The notes below the pieces were generated by a model. The model did no database searches, was not told where the DNA came from, and saw only the letters and a program-made list of their open reading frames with translations. A stretch of DNA of 64,000 nucleotides from an uncultured Winogradskyella sp. Lineage in GTDB: Bacteria > Bacteroidota > Bacteroidia > Flavobacteriales > Flavobacteriaceae. The DNA lies in contig CAJXLB010000001.1 in the NCBI GenBank assembly GCA_913055905.1, positions 310,001-374,000 on the forward strand, read 5' to 3'. Numbering within the stretch: the stretch's first letter is position 1; each line of letters opens with the position of its first letter. Positions 53,402-61,322 of the stretch are shown here, piece after piece. The position numbers were made by a program, and so were the translations under genes.

Positions 53402-53605
53402 TTAAGCCTTTTGTCTTGATAACCGATAAGCTTTGTAAGCCCCAAAAATCAATGCGAGTAAAAATAGTGCCAAAGCGCCATTGTCTATTGGTAATCCTGG
53501 TGGCGGAGGTGGAGTTGGCGGTGGTGGCTGTGCGCCGCCCTGAGCAAAAGTAGCCACACCTATGCACAATAATAAGATTGAGGCAAACAGCTTTTTACTA
53601 AGCAT
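53402..53605 (-). CDS. Small proline-rich membrane protein
   Basis: This 67-residue protein has a Sec signal peptide (about residues 1-21, ending ATFAQ), a proline-rich linker (PPPPTPPPPPG) and a C-terminal membrane helix (GALALFLLALIFGAYKAYR) with basic end. I cannot name it. From memory, such signal/proline/one-helix proteins (PID...ALFLLAL) are frequent in Flavobacteriia. It converges on ribE with 1 bp between. Confidence 0.65.
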   Translation of the reverse strand: MLSKKLFASILLLCIGVATFAQGGAQPPPPTPPPPPGLPIDNGALALFLLALIFGAYKAYRLSRQKA

Positions 53606-53840
53606 GATATTAAATAAACTGTGGTAAAAGTATAAAAAAATCCTAGCCAACAAAATCAATTCGTTTAAAAACAACTCTTTAAAAGGTGACTATTATCGAT
53701 AAAACGTTTAGGTTGCACTCAATTTAGGGAAGATTCGTACAACGTATCCTAAACTCTTAACACAAATATAATATTAATTTGCAACAATAATTCCTTGTAG
53801 GCGCAGGTGTTGTTATTATATCTACTGACAGATTTTATAA

Positions 53841-53872
53841 AAAAAGACCTTAGTAAAAACCAAGGCCTTTTT
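53841..53872 (-). terminator. Terminator of tRNA-Met
   Basis: AAAAAG-A-CCTT-A-G pairs with C-C-AAGG-C-CTTTTT with two mismatches around TAAAAA. On the minus strand it ends with a T-run next to the tRNA 3' end. Confidence 0.7.
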
Positions 53873-53873
53873 G

Positions 53874-53947
53874 TGGTCCCACCTGGGCTCGAACCAGGGA
53901 CTTTCTGATTATGAGTCAGATACTCTAACCAACTGAGTTATAGGACC
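53874..53947 (-). tRNA. tRNA-Met/Ile2 (anticodon CAT)
   Basis: The reverse strand forms a cloverleaf of 74 nt: acceptor GGTCCTA/TGGGACC, anticodon stem TCTGA/TCAGA with loop CTCATAA (anticodon CAT), and TpsiC arm CTGGTTCGAGCCCAG, discriminator A. The G1:C72 pair excludes an initiator of the usual type; elongator Met or lysidine-modified Ile remain possible. Confidence 0.88.
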
Positions 53948-54024
53948 TAAAACTTACAGAACATTCTCTTATTCCGTAAAAAGAGTTTGCAATATTACTA
54001 TATATTTTAAAACCTTACAAGAAA

Positions 54025-54429
54025 TTATCCCCTTATATCTTGGCACAGTTCCACTAAAACGCCATTGGAGGACTTGGGATGCAAAAAGGCGATAATTTTA
54101 TTATCCGCGCCTTTTTTTGGTTCTTGATGTATCATCTGAAATCCTTCCGATTTCAATCTTACTATTTCACTTTCAATATCATCAACCGCAAATGCAATGT
54201 GGTGGATGCCCTCACCTTTTTTCTCTATAAATTTTGCAATAGGACTGTCTGGTTTTGTAGCCTGCAGTAATTCTATTTTATTCGGTCCGCATTTAAAAAA
54301 TGATGTTTTTACGCCTTCGCTCTCAACATCTTCTATTTTATAGTGAGCCTCTCCAAAAAGCATTTTAAACAAGCTGTTGGATGCCTCAATATCTTTAACG
54401 GCAATCCCTATGTGTTCTATTTTTTTCAT
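54025..54429 (-). CDS. mce: Methylmalonyl-CoA epimerase
   Basis: This 134-residue VOC-fold enzyme converts D- and L-methylmalonyl-CoA in propionate metabolism. The metal ligands match the family: HIGIAV (His), GIHHIAFAVDD (His) and GVLVELCQD (Glu). The start MKKIEHIGIAVKDIE is typical. It stands alone, divergent from rbfA. Confidence 0.92.
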   Translation of the reverse strand: MKKIEHIGIAVKDIEASNSLFKMLFGEAHYKIEDVESEGVKTSFFKCGPNKIELLQATKPDSPIAKFIEKKGEGIHHIAFAVDDIESEIVRLKSEGFQMIHQEPKKGADNKIIAFLHPKSSNGVLVELCQDIRG

Positions 54430-54522
54430 TTAGATGTGATTTTACACCACAAATATCGTGATTAATATAAGTGTAAATCATGATTTTTGTTCTTAACCAG
54501 TTCATTATCTTTAAATATCCTA

Positions 54523-54530
54523 TATTTTTG
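54523..54530 (+). promoter_or_regulatory. -7 element directly before rbfA
   Basis: TATTTTTG ends four bases before ATG 54535. A transcript starting 5-8 bp downstream would begin at or after the start codon, so this would give a leaderless mRNA. No clear -33 was seen. Confidence 0.45.
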
Positions 54531-54534
54531 CCTT

Positions 54535-54927
54535 ATGGAAAGTAATAGACAGAAAAAAATTGCCGGACTGCTTCAGGAAGACTTGGTAGATGTACTACAG
54601 CGCGCTGCTTCAGAAGGCGGTCTTAGAGGAGTTATTATATCTGTGACCAAAGTAAGTGTAACGGCAGACCTCTCTATCGCAAAAGTATACCTAAGTATTT
54701 TCCCAAATAAAGAAGCAGAAACGTTACTTAAGGGTATCACATCCAACAAACCTTTAATTAGGCACGAATTGGCCCAAAGAACTAGACATCAATTAAGGCG
54801 CATGCCAAGTTTGGAGTTTTTCATTGATGACTCTCTCGATTACATAGATAAAATTGAACGTTCGTTAAAAGGAGAAGAGAATCCAATTGAAAATCCAGAT
54901 TTATTAGGAAGGCGAAAAAAGACTTAA
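54535..54927 (+). CDS. rbfA: 30S ribosome-binding factor A
   Basis: RbfA helps mature the 30S subunit and its 16S rRNA 5' end. The 130-residue KH-like protein starts MESNRQKKIAGLLQEDLVDVLQ and shows VSVTADLSIAKVYLSIFP and LRRMPSLEFFIDDSLDY, as expected of the family. ATG 54535 is chosen because an upstream start at 54487 adds a non-conserved stretch. The next gene begins with GTG exactly after its TAA. Confidence 0.94.
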   Translation: MESNRQKKIAGLLQEDLVDVLQRAASEGGLRGVIISVTKVSVTADLSIAKVYLSIFPNKEAETLLKGITSNKPLIRHELAQRTRHQLRRMPSLEFFIDDSLDYIDKIERSLKGEENPIENPDLLGRRKKT

Positions 54928-56130
54928 GTGAACCTATCGTTATATATAGCCAAACGCTATCTCTTTAGCAAAAGCAGCAATAACGCCATTAACATAATGA
55001 CCTTAATAGCCTCGGGCGGTGTAATTATAGCCTCGGCGGCATTATTTATAGTATTATCGGTTTTTGCAGGTCTTAAAACATTTAGTCTTCAATTCACGTC
55101 TGTGGTTGACCCTGATTTAAGACTGACCGCTGCAGAAGGAAAATCTTTTCTCTGGTCAGAGGATGATGCCAAAACCCTCGCACAAATAAATGGGATTGGC
55201 GCATTTAGCCAAGCCATAGAAGAACGGGTAATCGTTAAGTCAGATTCCAAAAATCTTCTGGCCACATTAAAAGGTGTTGATCAAAATTATCTAAACGTTA
55301 CTTCCGTAGATTCAATGGTTAAACGCGGGCAATGGTTAAAGCCAAATAGCAATGAGGTTGTTTGTGGTTGGGGCATCTCCAATAATCTTTCCTTTGGTGT
55401 GTTTGATTTCTTAAGTTCACTCTCACTTTATGTGCCCAAACCTGGTAAGGGACAGATATCAAGCTTAAGAAGTGCTTACAATACGGTTTATGTCTCCAAT
55501 GTCGGGCTTTTTGATATTAACGAAGAGCTTAATAACACTTACATTTTTTCCGATATAAGCCTTGCGAGACAACTTGTTAATTATAAGGATAATCAGATAT
55601 CTAGTATTGACATAAGATTAAATGATCCACTCCTTGAAAGCGATGTTAGAGAAAACATAAATGAATTGTTTGGAAACAAGTTTATTGTAAAAAACAGGGC
55701 CCAACTCAATGATGCGCTCTACAAAATGTTAAACACTGAAAATCTAGCGATTTACTTAATATTTACGCTTGTAATAATTATTGCGCTTTTTAACGTTATA
55801 GGCGCCATTATAATGATGATTCTTGATCGCAAAACCTCATTGCACACTCTTTTTAATTTAGGAACCGAGTTGAAGTCCATTAAATCTATTTTCTTTCTTC
55901 AAGGAAGTTTAATGACCCTTGTTAGTGGTCTGATTGGTGTTGCTCTTGGGCTTATCGTTGTGCAGCTACAAAAAAGTTTTGAATTGGTGATGTTAACGCC
56001 TGAATTACCCTATCCTGTTGAACTGAAACTAATAAACATTGTTATTGTCATTTCAACTATAATTATTTTGGGATTGGTAGCCTCTCGCGTTGCAACTATG
56101 AGAATTACAAAAAATTTGGTCTCCCCTTAA
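54928..56130 (+). CDS. FtsX-like ABC transporter permease (LolC/E-type)
   Basis: This 400-residue protein has a first membrane helix (about 20-45), a large periplasmic MacB-like domain (about 50-265) and three C-terminal helices (about 270-395) with the FtsX signature (VIIIALFNVIGAIIMMILDR). It probably forms the membrane part of a lipoprotein-releasing or related ABC system; the ATPase is elsewhere. GTG start directly follows the rbfA stop. Its TAA overlaps the stop of the convergent dusB gene (TTAA). Confidence 0.88.
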   Translation: MNLSLYIAKRYLFSKSSNNAINIMTLIASGGVIIASAALFIVLSVFAGLKTFSLQFTSVVDPDLRLTAAEGKSFLWSEDDAKTLAQINGIGAFSQAIEERVIVKSDSKNLLATLKGVDQNYLNVTSVDSMVKRGQWLKPNSNEVVCGWGISNNLSFGVFDFLSSLSLYVPKPGKGQISSLRSAYNTVYVSNVGLFDINEELNNTYIFSDISLARQLVNYKDNQISSIDIRLNDPLLESDVRENINELFGNKFIVKNRAQLNDALYKMLNTENLAIYLIFTLVIIIALFNVIGAIIMMILDRKTSLHTLFNLGTELKSIKSIFFLQGSLMTLVSGLIGVALGLIVVQLQKSFELVMLTPELPYPVELKLINIVIVISTIIILGLVASRVATMRITKNLVSP

Positions 56131-57122
56131 TGTGCAAATTGGTAGTCTGAAAATTTATCCAATACCTCATCAAAAGCATCAAACACGTCCTTTGAATCAT
56201 CACTTGTTACCATCTTCATACGGTACTCCTTAAAATTCGGAATACCCTTGAAATAGTTGGTGTAGTGCCTCCTTGTCTCAAAAACTCCTAGTTTTTCTCC
56301 TTTCCAGTCTATTGACATTTGCAGATGTCGTCTTGCAGCTTCTACCCTTTCCTCAATTGTTATTGGAGGTAAGTGTTCTCCAGTTTTGATGTAATGTTTC
56401 ACTTGTTTAAAAAACCAAGGGTTGCCTATAGAGGCACGACCAATCATGGCTCCATCCAATCCATAAGAATCGCGCATTTCAACAGCGCGTTCTGGTGTGT
56501 TTACATCACCATTACCAAAAACTGGAATGTGCATTCTTGGGTTGTTCTTTACCTCGGCAATAGGTTTCCAATCGGCATGGCCTTTGTACATTTGAGCACG
56601 GGTTCTGCCGTGGATTGAAATGGCCTTAATTCCAACATCTTGAAGGCGCTCCGCCACTTCTACTATTTTAATAGAGTCATGGTCCCAGCCCAATCTTGTT
56701 TTTACAGTTACAGGTAAATTGGTGCGCTTTACCATTTCTGCAGTAAGACTCTCCATAAGGCAAACATCTTTTAAAATGCCTGCTCCTGCACCTTTAGACA
56801 CCACTTTTTTAACAGGGCAACCAAAATTGATGTCTATGATGTCTGGATTGGATTTTTCGACTATTTCAATGGTCTGAAGCATACTATCCATATTAGCACC
56901 AAAAATCTGAATACCTACGGGACGCTCTTTTTCATAAATATCAAGCTTCATTACACTCTTGGCGGCATTTCTAATAAGGCCCTCGCTAGACACAAATTCC
57001 GTGTAAACCACATCCGCACCTTGCTCCTTGCACAAAGCACGAAAAGGTGGGTCGCTTACATCCTCCATTGGAGCCAAAAGCAAGGGGAAGTCTTGAAGTT
57101 CTATGTCGCCTATTTTAACCAA
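56127..57122 (-). CDS. dusB: tRNA-dihydrouridine synthase B
   Basis: This FMN enzyme reduces uridine in tRNA to dihydrouridine. The 331-residue barrel has LAPMEDVSDPPFRALC, IDINFGCPVKKVVSKGAGAG (containing the catalytic cysteine region), VKTRLGWD, ISIHGRTRAQMYKG and GNGDVNTPERA, all Dus motifs. Its end overlaps the permease stop by 4 bp. The DUF4345 gene precedes it on the same strand by 21 bp. Confidence 0.95.
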   Translation of the reverse strand: MVKIGDIELQDFPLLLAPMEDVSDPPFRALCKEQGADVVYTEFVSSEGLIRNAAKSVMKLDIYEKERPVGIQIFGANMDSMLQTIEIVEKSNPDIIDINFGCPVKKVVSKGAGAGILKDVCLMESLTAEMVKRTNLPVTVKTRLGWDHDSIKIVEVAERLQDVGIKAISIHGRTRAQMYKGHADWKPIAEVKNNPRMHIPVFGNGDVNTPERAVEMRDSYGLDGAMIGRASIGNPWFFKQVKHYIKTGEHLPPITIEERVEAARRHLQMSIDWKGEKLGVFETRRHYTNYFKGIPNFKEYRMKMVTSDDSKDVFDAFDEVLDKFSDYQFAH

Positions 57123-57143
57123 GTCCTTAGTTTTGATGCAAAG

Positions 57144-57566
57144 CTACTGATTTTTAAAATATAAGGAGGTTACTTTGTTTTTAGGAATATACCAAATCAT
57201 AAGCCAAAGTCCATAGAATCCAAGAACTAGTTCTCCCAAAAAGCCAAAGCTATATAGCCCAGAAGGAATCCCATCTAAAATAATGCTGAGGATACGACCT
57301 AGGCCCAAACCAAGCATAAAGAGCATATTTGAGATTAGTGCTACTTTAAGGAATTGGTCTTTAAAAAGTGCTAAAAACCAAACCAAGCTAAAGGCTAAAT
57401 ATAAACCCATAATACCTTTTAGCAGATTGCGCTCATCAACGGTAGCAATTGTAATATCCAAAATAGATTCTGAAAAAAACCCATAAATGAATGCGGCAGG
57501 AACTACCACGGTTATTGATATTACCAAATGGACTTTTAAAACAATCTGTTGTTTTGTTAAGGCCAT
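57144..57566 (-). CDS. DUF4345 membrane protein
   Basis: This 140-residue protein has four membrane helices (about residues 12-32, 45-65, 72-92, 105-126). Its arrangement matches DUF4345: IMGLYLAFSLVWFLALF and LGLGLGRILSIILDG. Function unknown. It lies 21 bp upstream of dusB, same strand, likely the same operon. Confidence 0.82.
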   Translation of the reverse strand: MALTKQQIVLKVHLVISITVVVPAAFIYGFFSESILDITIATVDERNLLKGIMGLYLAFSLVWFLALFKDQFLKVALISNMLFMLGLGLGRILSIILDGIPSGLYSFGFLGELVLGFYGLWLMIWYIPKNKVTSLYFKNQ

Positions 57567-57603
57567 AACCTAAGGGAATAAAGAATCCCAGGAGAATCGT
57601 TAA

Positions 57604-58734
57604 TTAATAAGTAAGGTCTGCAACTCCTTGAGTAAGGCTGAGGTCTCCGCCATCAGCATTTTCAACAATACCAAAAAATGTTGCTTGTAGCACATTGTTA
57701 CTGCTCACCGTCGTCTCTGAGGTAAAATCTTCAAACCCTTGTGTTGAGGGAAAGAATGCCGTTCCGTTTAAGGTTAGAACAAAATTTTGGAGCACATCTG
57801 TTCCTGTATCACCTTCGGTGACCTGAAAATAAATTTCGTAATTGCCTTGAGCGCTAGTGCCTTCAACCGTTATGACATCACCTTCTAGGGTAACGGTTTG
57901 GTCCACAAATTCAAGTGTCAAGGTACCTGCTGTTACCCTAAGTTCTCCATTTGCGCTAGGCTCAGAACAATCTCCTAACTCGTCCAATATGGCTTGAAGG
58001 CTGCCGTCATCGCCACATTCAGCAATTTGTGCTTCTAAAGCTTCCCTGTAGGCATTACACAACTCTTGGTTTGTAGTATCTGCATTGTAGGCATCAGCGG
58101 CTGCATTTGTAGCTTCCTCTTCTGGGCACGTATCTTCCGTTATTGTTCCTCTCGTCCAAACTGAAAAACCCTCAATAACACTTGTGGTTTCTAATCCCGA
58201 TGTTGGATCATTAGTTGTTTGAGTTTCATTTTGAATAAAGGTAAGTGTCTGCCCGTCTGCAGAAATTTGAAATAACAAGGTTTGTTCTTCTCCAAATACG
58301 GAGGAATCGACACCGTCTAGGTTAAATTCGAAAAATTGACCTTCGACAGTCATTTCGTTACCTTCAATTGCGTAGGTTCCGTTACCCGAAACGTTTGAAA
58401 GCGTTGTTGGGTCATTTGGGATTTCCGTACCGTTAACAACCACTAATGAACTATAGGAGTGACTACCGTTTGTAGTAAACATATTTGCTGTGAAGTTAAC
58501 CGTGTAATCTGCAGCTGTACTAAAAATTTGCACATCTGATGAAAACTCAGTTCCATTAAGCTCTGAGGTAGTGCTTGTTTCTACTTCAAATTCAACAAGA
58601 TTCCATTCGCCAAGTAATTCAATATTGGAAGTTGCCCCATTATTTGCTATAATATCCTCATCTAGAGGTTCGTTTTCACAAGTAAAAGCGGTTAGCAACG
58701 TAAACAAGCAAAATAAGGCAAATACTTTTTTCAT
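57604..58734 (-). CDS. Lipocalin-like surface lipoprotein with internal helical insert
   Basis: This 376-residue lipoprotein starts MKKVFALFCLFTLLTAFTC (lipid Cys19). A beta-rich domain beginning LLGEWNLVEFEVE (about 40-200) resembles lipocalin-like flavobacterial lipoproteins. A short helical insert with four cysteines (TCPEEEATN, LCNAYREAL, AECGDD, LGDCSEP) follows, then a second beta domain (about 265-376). The cysteine insert may form disulfides or bind metal. I cannot name a function. It stands alone, upstream of the M28 peptidase on the same strand in map order but separately initiated. Confidence 0.68.
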   Translation of the reverse strand: MKKVFALFCLFTLLTAFTCENEPLDEDIIANNGATSNIELLGEWNLVEFEVETSTTSELNGTEFSSDVQIFSTAADYTVNFTANMFTTNGSHSYSSLVVVNGTEIPNDPTTLSNVSGNGTYAIEGNEMTVEGQFFEFNLDGVDSSVFGEEQTLLFQISADGQTLTFIQNETQTTNDPTSGLETTSVIEGFSVWTRGTITEDTCPEEEATNAAADAYNADTTNQELCNAYREALEAQIAECGDDGSLQAILDELGDCSEPSANGELRVTAGTLTLEFVDQTVTLEGDVITVEGTSAQGNYEIYFQVTEGDTGTDVLQNFVLTLNGTAFFPSTQGFEDFTSETTVSSNNVLQATFFGIVENADGGDLSLTQGVADLTY

Positions 58735-58803
58735 TTCCATGTATTGATTTAGAGCTCTAATGTACAATTAAATTCTAAAGTGTTAAGAATTCATGGGTTT
58801 GCC

Positions 58804-60048
58804 TTAAAACTTGACCGTTGTATTGATGGTTTCCCCGTCTCTTTTGACTGAAATATTGGTTTCATCACCTTTTTCGAAGACCGAAAGTGCGCGCATGTAG
58901 CTCATCATATCTGTAATGGTACTATCTCCCAATTTAATGACAACATCACCTTTTTTAAGGCCTGCGTTAAAGGCAGGTGTTTCTTCACGTGTTCCGTCGA
59001 TTCGCATGCCTTCACCATCATACAAATAATCAGGAACCACGCCTAAGCCAACCTTAAAACGAGGTGTTTCCTCACTTTCGTTCTTTGTTGTTCTAAAGGC
59101 TAATTCACCATTATCATCGAGGTCTGAAATAATTTCGAATATATAATCCGAAATTAAATTCATTCCCTCATAGTTTAGTTTTTCTGAGTCGTCCCCAGGC
59201 TTGTGATAATCCTCGTGCTGTCCCGTGAAAAAGTGCAATACAGGGACGTCTATAAGATAAAAAGAGGTGTGGTCACTTGGTCCTACACCGCTTTCATTTT
59301 CAATGAGCTTAAATTTATCGTTATGTGCTTTTAGGGTTTGTTTAAAAATCGGTGACGTTCCTGTGCCGTATACTGCCAAGGTGCTATCCGCTTTAAGGCG
59401 TCCGACCATATCCATGTTTATCATATAGTTAATGGATTCGGCATCAATCGTTGGGTTTTTTGAAAAGTAGTTTGAGCCTAACAATCCCATTTCCTCACCA
59501 GAAAAAGCCATAAATAAATAATTGTTGCTGTCCTTAACCTCAGCTTTATCGTTTTTCAGCTTTAAACGGCTAGCTAAATTTAGCATTACGGCCACACCGC
59601 TGGCATTATCATCTGCGCCATTGTGTATGGCCTTATCTTCACCTCGGTATAAAGAACCTTCTCCACCATACCCTAAATGGTCATAATGCGCACCAATGAC
59701 TATGGTAGTGGCTGCATTATTGTCTATAAAGCCAATAACGTTGTTTCCTGTTATGGTGCTGTCGGAGTTTTTAGAAAATTCTACCTCCTTATGTGGGTCT
59801 GTTTTAGGTTTAAATGAGAATGGTTGTAAATAACCTTCTGTTCCTTTTTCGGTGAGGCCAATTTCTTTAAAACGCTTTACCAGATAATCTGCTGCTAAAG
59901 CCTCCCCTTCGGTTCCTGTTTGTCTGCCTTCGAGTTTGTCATCAGCAAGGTATTCTACATCGGCCTTTATGTTGTTCTCTGCAACTTTTGGTTCGGTTTT
60001 ACATGCGGTCAATAAGGCTAAAACGAAAACTATAAAAATTTGCTTCAT
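58804..60048 (-). CDS. M28 family aminopeptidase lipoprotein with PDZ domain
   Basis: This 414-residue zinc aminopeptidase has an SPII signal (lipid C16 in LLTAC), an M28 catalytic domain (about 30-310) and a C-terminal PDZ domain (about 325-414). Zinc ligands and catalysts are visible: GAHYDHLG (His), NGADDNASGVAV (Asp), FSGEEMGLLGS (Glu-Glu), MINMDMVGRL (Asp) and FTGQHEDYHKPGDD (His). The PDZ has GMRIDGTREETPAFNAGLKKG. It should cut N-terminal residues from peptides in the periplasm or at the surface. ATG 60048 gives the signal peptide. It is divergent from the PD40 lipoprotein. Confidence 0.93.
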   Translation of the reverse strand: MKQIFIVFVLALLTACKTEPKVAENNIKADVEYLADDKLEGRQTGTEGEALAADYLVKRFKEIGLTEKGTEGYLQPFSFKPKTDPHKEVEFSKNSDSTITGNNVIGFIDNNAATTIVIGAHYDHLGYGGEGSLYRGEDKAIHNGADDNASGVAVMLNLASRLKLKNDKAEVKDSNNYLFMAFSGEEMGLLGSNYFSKNPTIDAESINYMINMDMVGRLKADSTLAVYGTGTSPIFKQTLKAHNDKFKLIENESGVGPSDHTSFYLIDVPVLHFFTGQHEDYHKPGDDSEKLNYEGMNLISDYIFEIISDLDDNGELAFRTTKNESEETPRFKVGLGVVPDYLYDGEGMRIDGTREETPAFNAGLKKGDVVIKLGDSTITDMMSYMRALSVFEKGDETNISVKRDGETINTTVKF

Positions 60049-60118
60049 GGTGTAAATGAGTTTTTTAAACTGAAAAAAATAGGCTTCAACTTTCTTTAAG
60101 AGTACAAAGGGACAGAAA

Positions 60119-60152
60119 TTTGTGTGCATTTCGTGTCTATATCTTATTTTTG
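60119..60152 (+). promoter_or_regulatory. Promoter of the PD40 lipoprotein gene
   Basis: TTTG (60119-60122) and TATTTTTG (60145-60152) are separated by 22 nt, a full Bacteroidota-type promoter. The start codon is at 60204. TTTTGCGCAAAA (60148-60159) is a perfect palindrome over the -7 and could be an operator. Confidence 0.6.
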
Positions 60153-60203
60153 CGCAAAATTAGGTATTAAAAGTCACTTATTATAATTGAATTATTGATT
60201 GCT

Positions 60204-61322
60204 ATGAAGAAATTATTAGGGATTTTTCTAATAGGTTTGGCCTTGGTTTCCTGTAAGAATGATAAACAGGAGTCAACTCAAACACAGGCTAAAGAGGCAA
60301 GTTCAGAGGAGGTAGAAAAAAACGACCCTTTAATCTATCCTGAAGAAAAACACTTTAAATCCATTAGGCAGATAACCTTTGGTGGTGATAACGCAGAAGC
60401 TTATTGGAGCTTTGACGATAAACAACTGGTGTTTCAATCAAACAATACCAAATGGGGTGTTAACTGCGATCAAATGTTCTTAATGAATTTTGAAGACACC
60501 TTTACGGATAGTATTGCGCCTCCTATGGTGAGCACAGGAAAAGGTCGCACCACTTGTTCTTATTTTCTACCGGACAACAAGCATATTATTTACGCTTCTA
60601 CGCATTTAGGTGGCGACGCGTGTCCTGAAACTCCATTGCGTAAAAACGGCAAATACATATGGCCAATTTATGATACGTACGACATTTTTGTTGCCGATTT
60701 AGAAGGTAATATCGTCAACCAATTAACAAATGAAGTTGGCTATGATGCAGAGCCTACGGTATCTCCAAAAGGTGATAAAATTGTTTTCACTTCCACACGT
60801 AGTGGCGATTTAGAACTTTACACCATGAATCTTGATGGTAGCGACGTTAAGCAAATTACCGATGAGCTCGGTTACGACGGCGGCGCTTTCTTTTCTCCCG
60901 ATGGGACAAAAATTATTTTTAGAGCTTCTAGACCAAAAACGGAGCAAGAAATAAGGGAATACAAAGAATTACTCGCAGAAGGCTTGGTAGAACCAACAGA
61001 AATGGAGCTCTTTATATGTAACGCAGATGGTAGTGATTTACGCCAATTAACGGATTTAGGCAATGCCAATTGGAGCCCATTTTTTCATCCTTCAGGTGAA
61101 AAGATTCTGTTTTCTTCAAATTTTGAAGCAGAGCGCGGGTTTCCTTTTAATTTGTATATGATTGACTTGGATGGTAAAAACCTAACACGGATTACGCACG
61201 GCGAAACGTTTGATGCATTTCCGGTTTTTTCAAATGATGGTAAATACCTAGCGTTTTCCTCTAACAGAAATAACGGAGGCACCAGAGATACAAACTTGTT
61301 TATTGCTGAATGGCAAGACTAG
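60204..61322 (+). CDS. TolB-like PD40 beta-propeller lipoprotein
   Basis: This 372-residue protein has an SPII signal (lipid C17 in LALVSC) and a six-bladed PD40 propeller: PTVSPKGDKIVFTSTRSGDLELY, AFFSPDGTKIIFRAS and PVFSNDGKYLAFSSNR are its blades. It would sit in the periplasm or outer membrane and bind peptide or protein partners. ATG 60204 is preferred to TTG 60195. Its stop (TAG at 61320-61322) overlaps the stop of the convergent TonB-dependent receptor at CTAG. Confidence 0.88.
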   Translation: MKKLLGIFLIGLALVSCKNDKQESTQTQAKEASSEEVEKNDPLIYPEEKHFKSIRQITFGGDNAEAYWSFDDKQLVFQSNNTKWGVNCDQMFLMNFEDTFTDSIAPPMVSTGKGRTTCSYFLPDNKHIIYASTHLGGDACPETPLRKNGKYIWPIYDTYDIFVADLEGNIVNQLTNEVGYDAEPTVSPKGDKIVFTSTRSGDLELYTMNLDGSDVKQITDELGYDGGAFFSPDGTKIIFRASRPKTEQEIREYKELLAEGLVEPTEMELFICNADGSDLRQLTDLGNANWSPFFHPSGEKILFSSNFEAERGFPFNLYMIDLDGKNLTRITHGETFDAFPVFSNDGKYLAFSSNRNNGGTRDTNLFIAEWQD

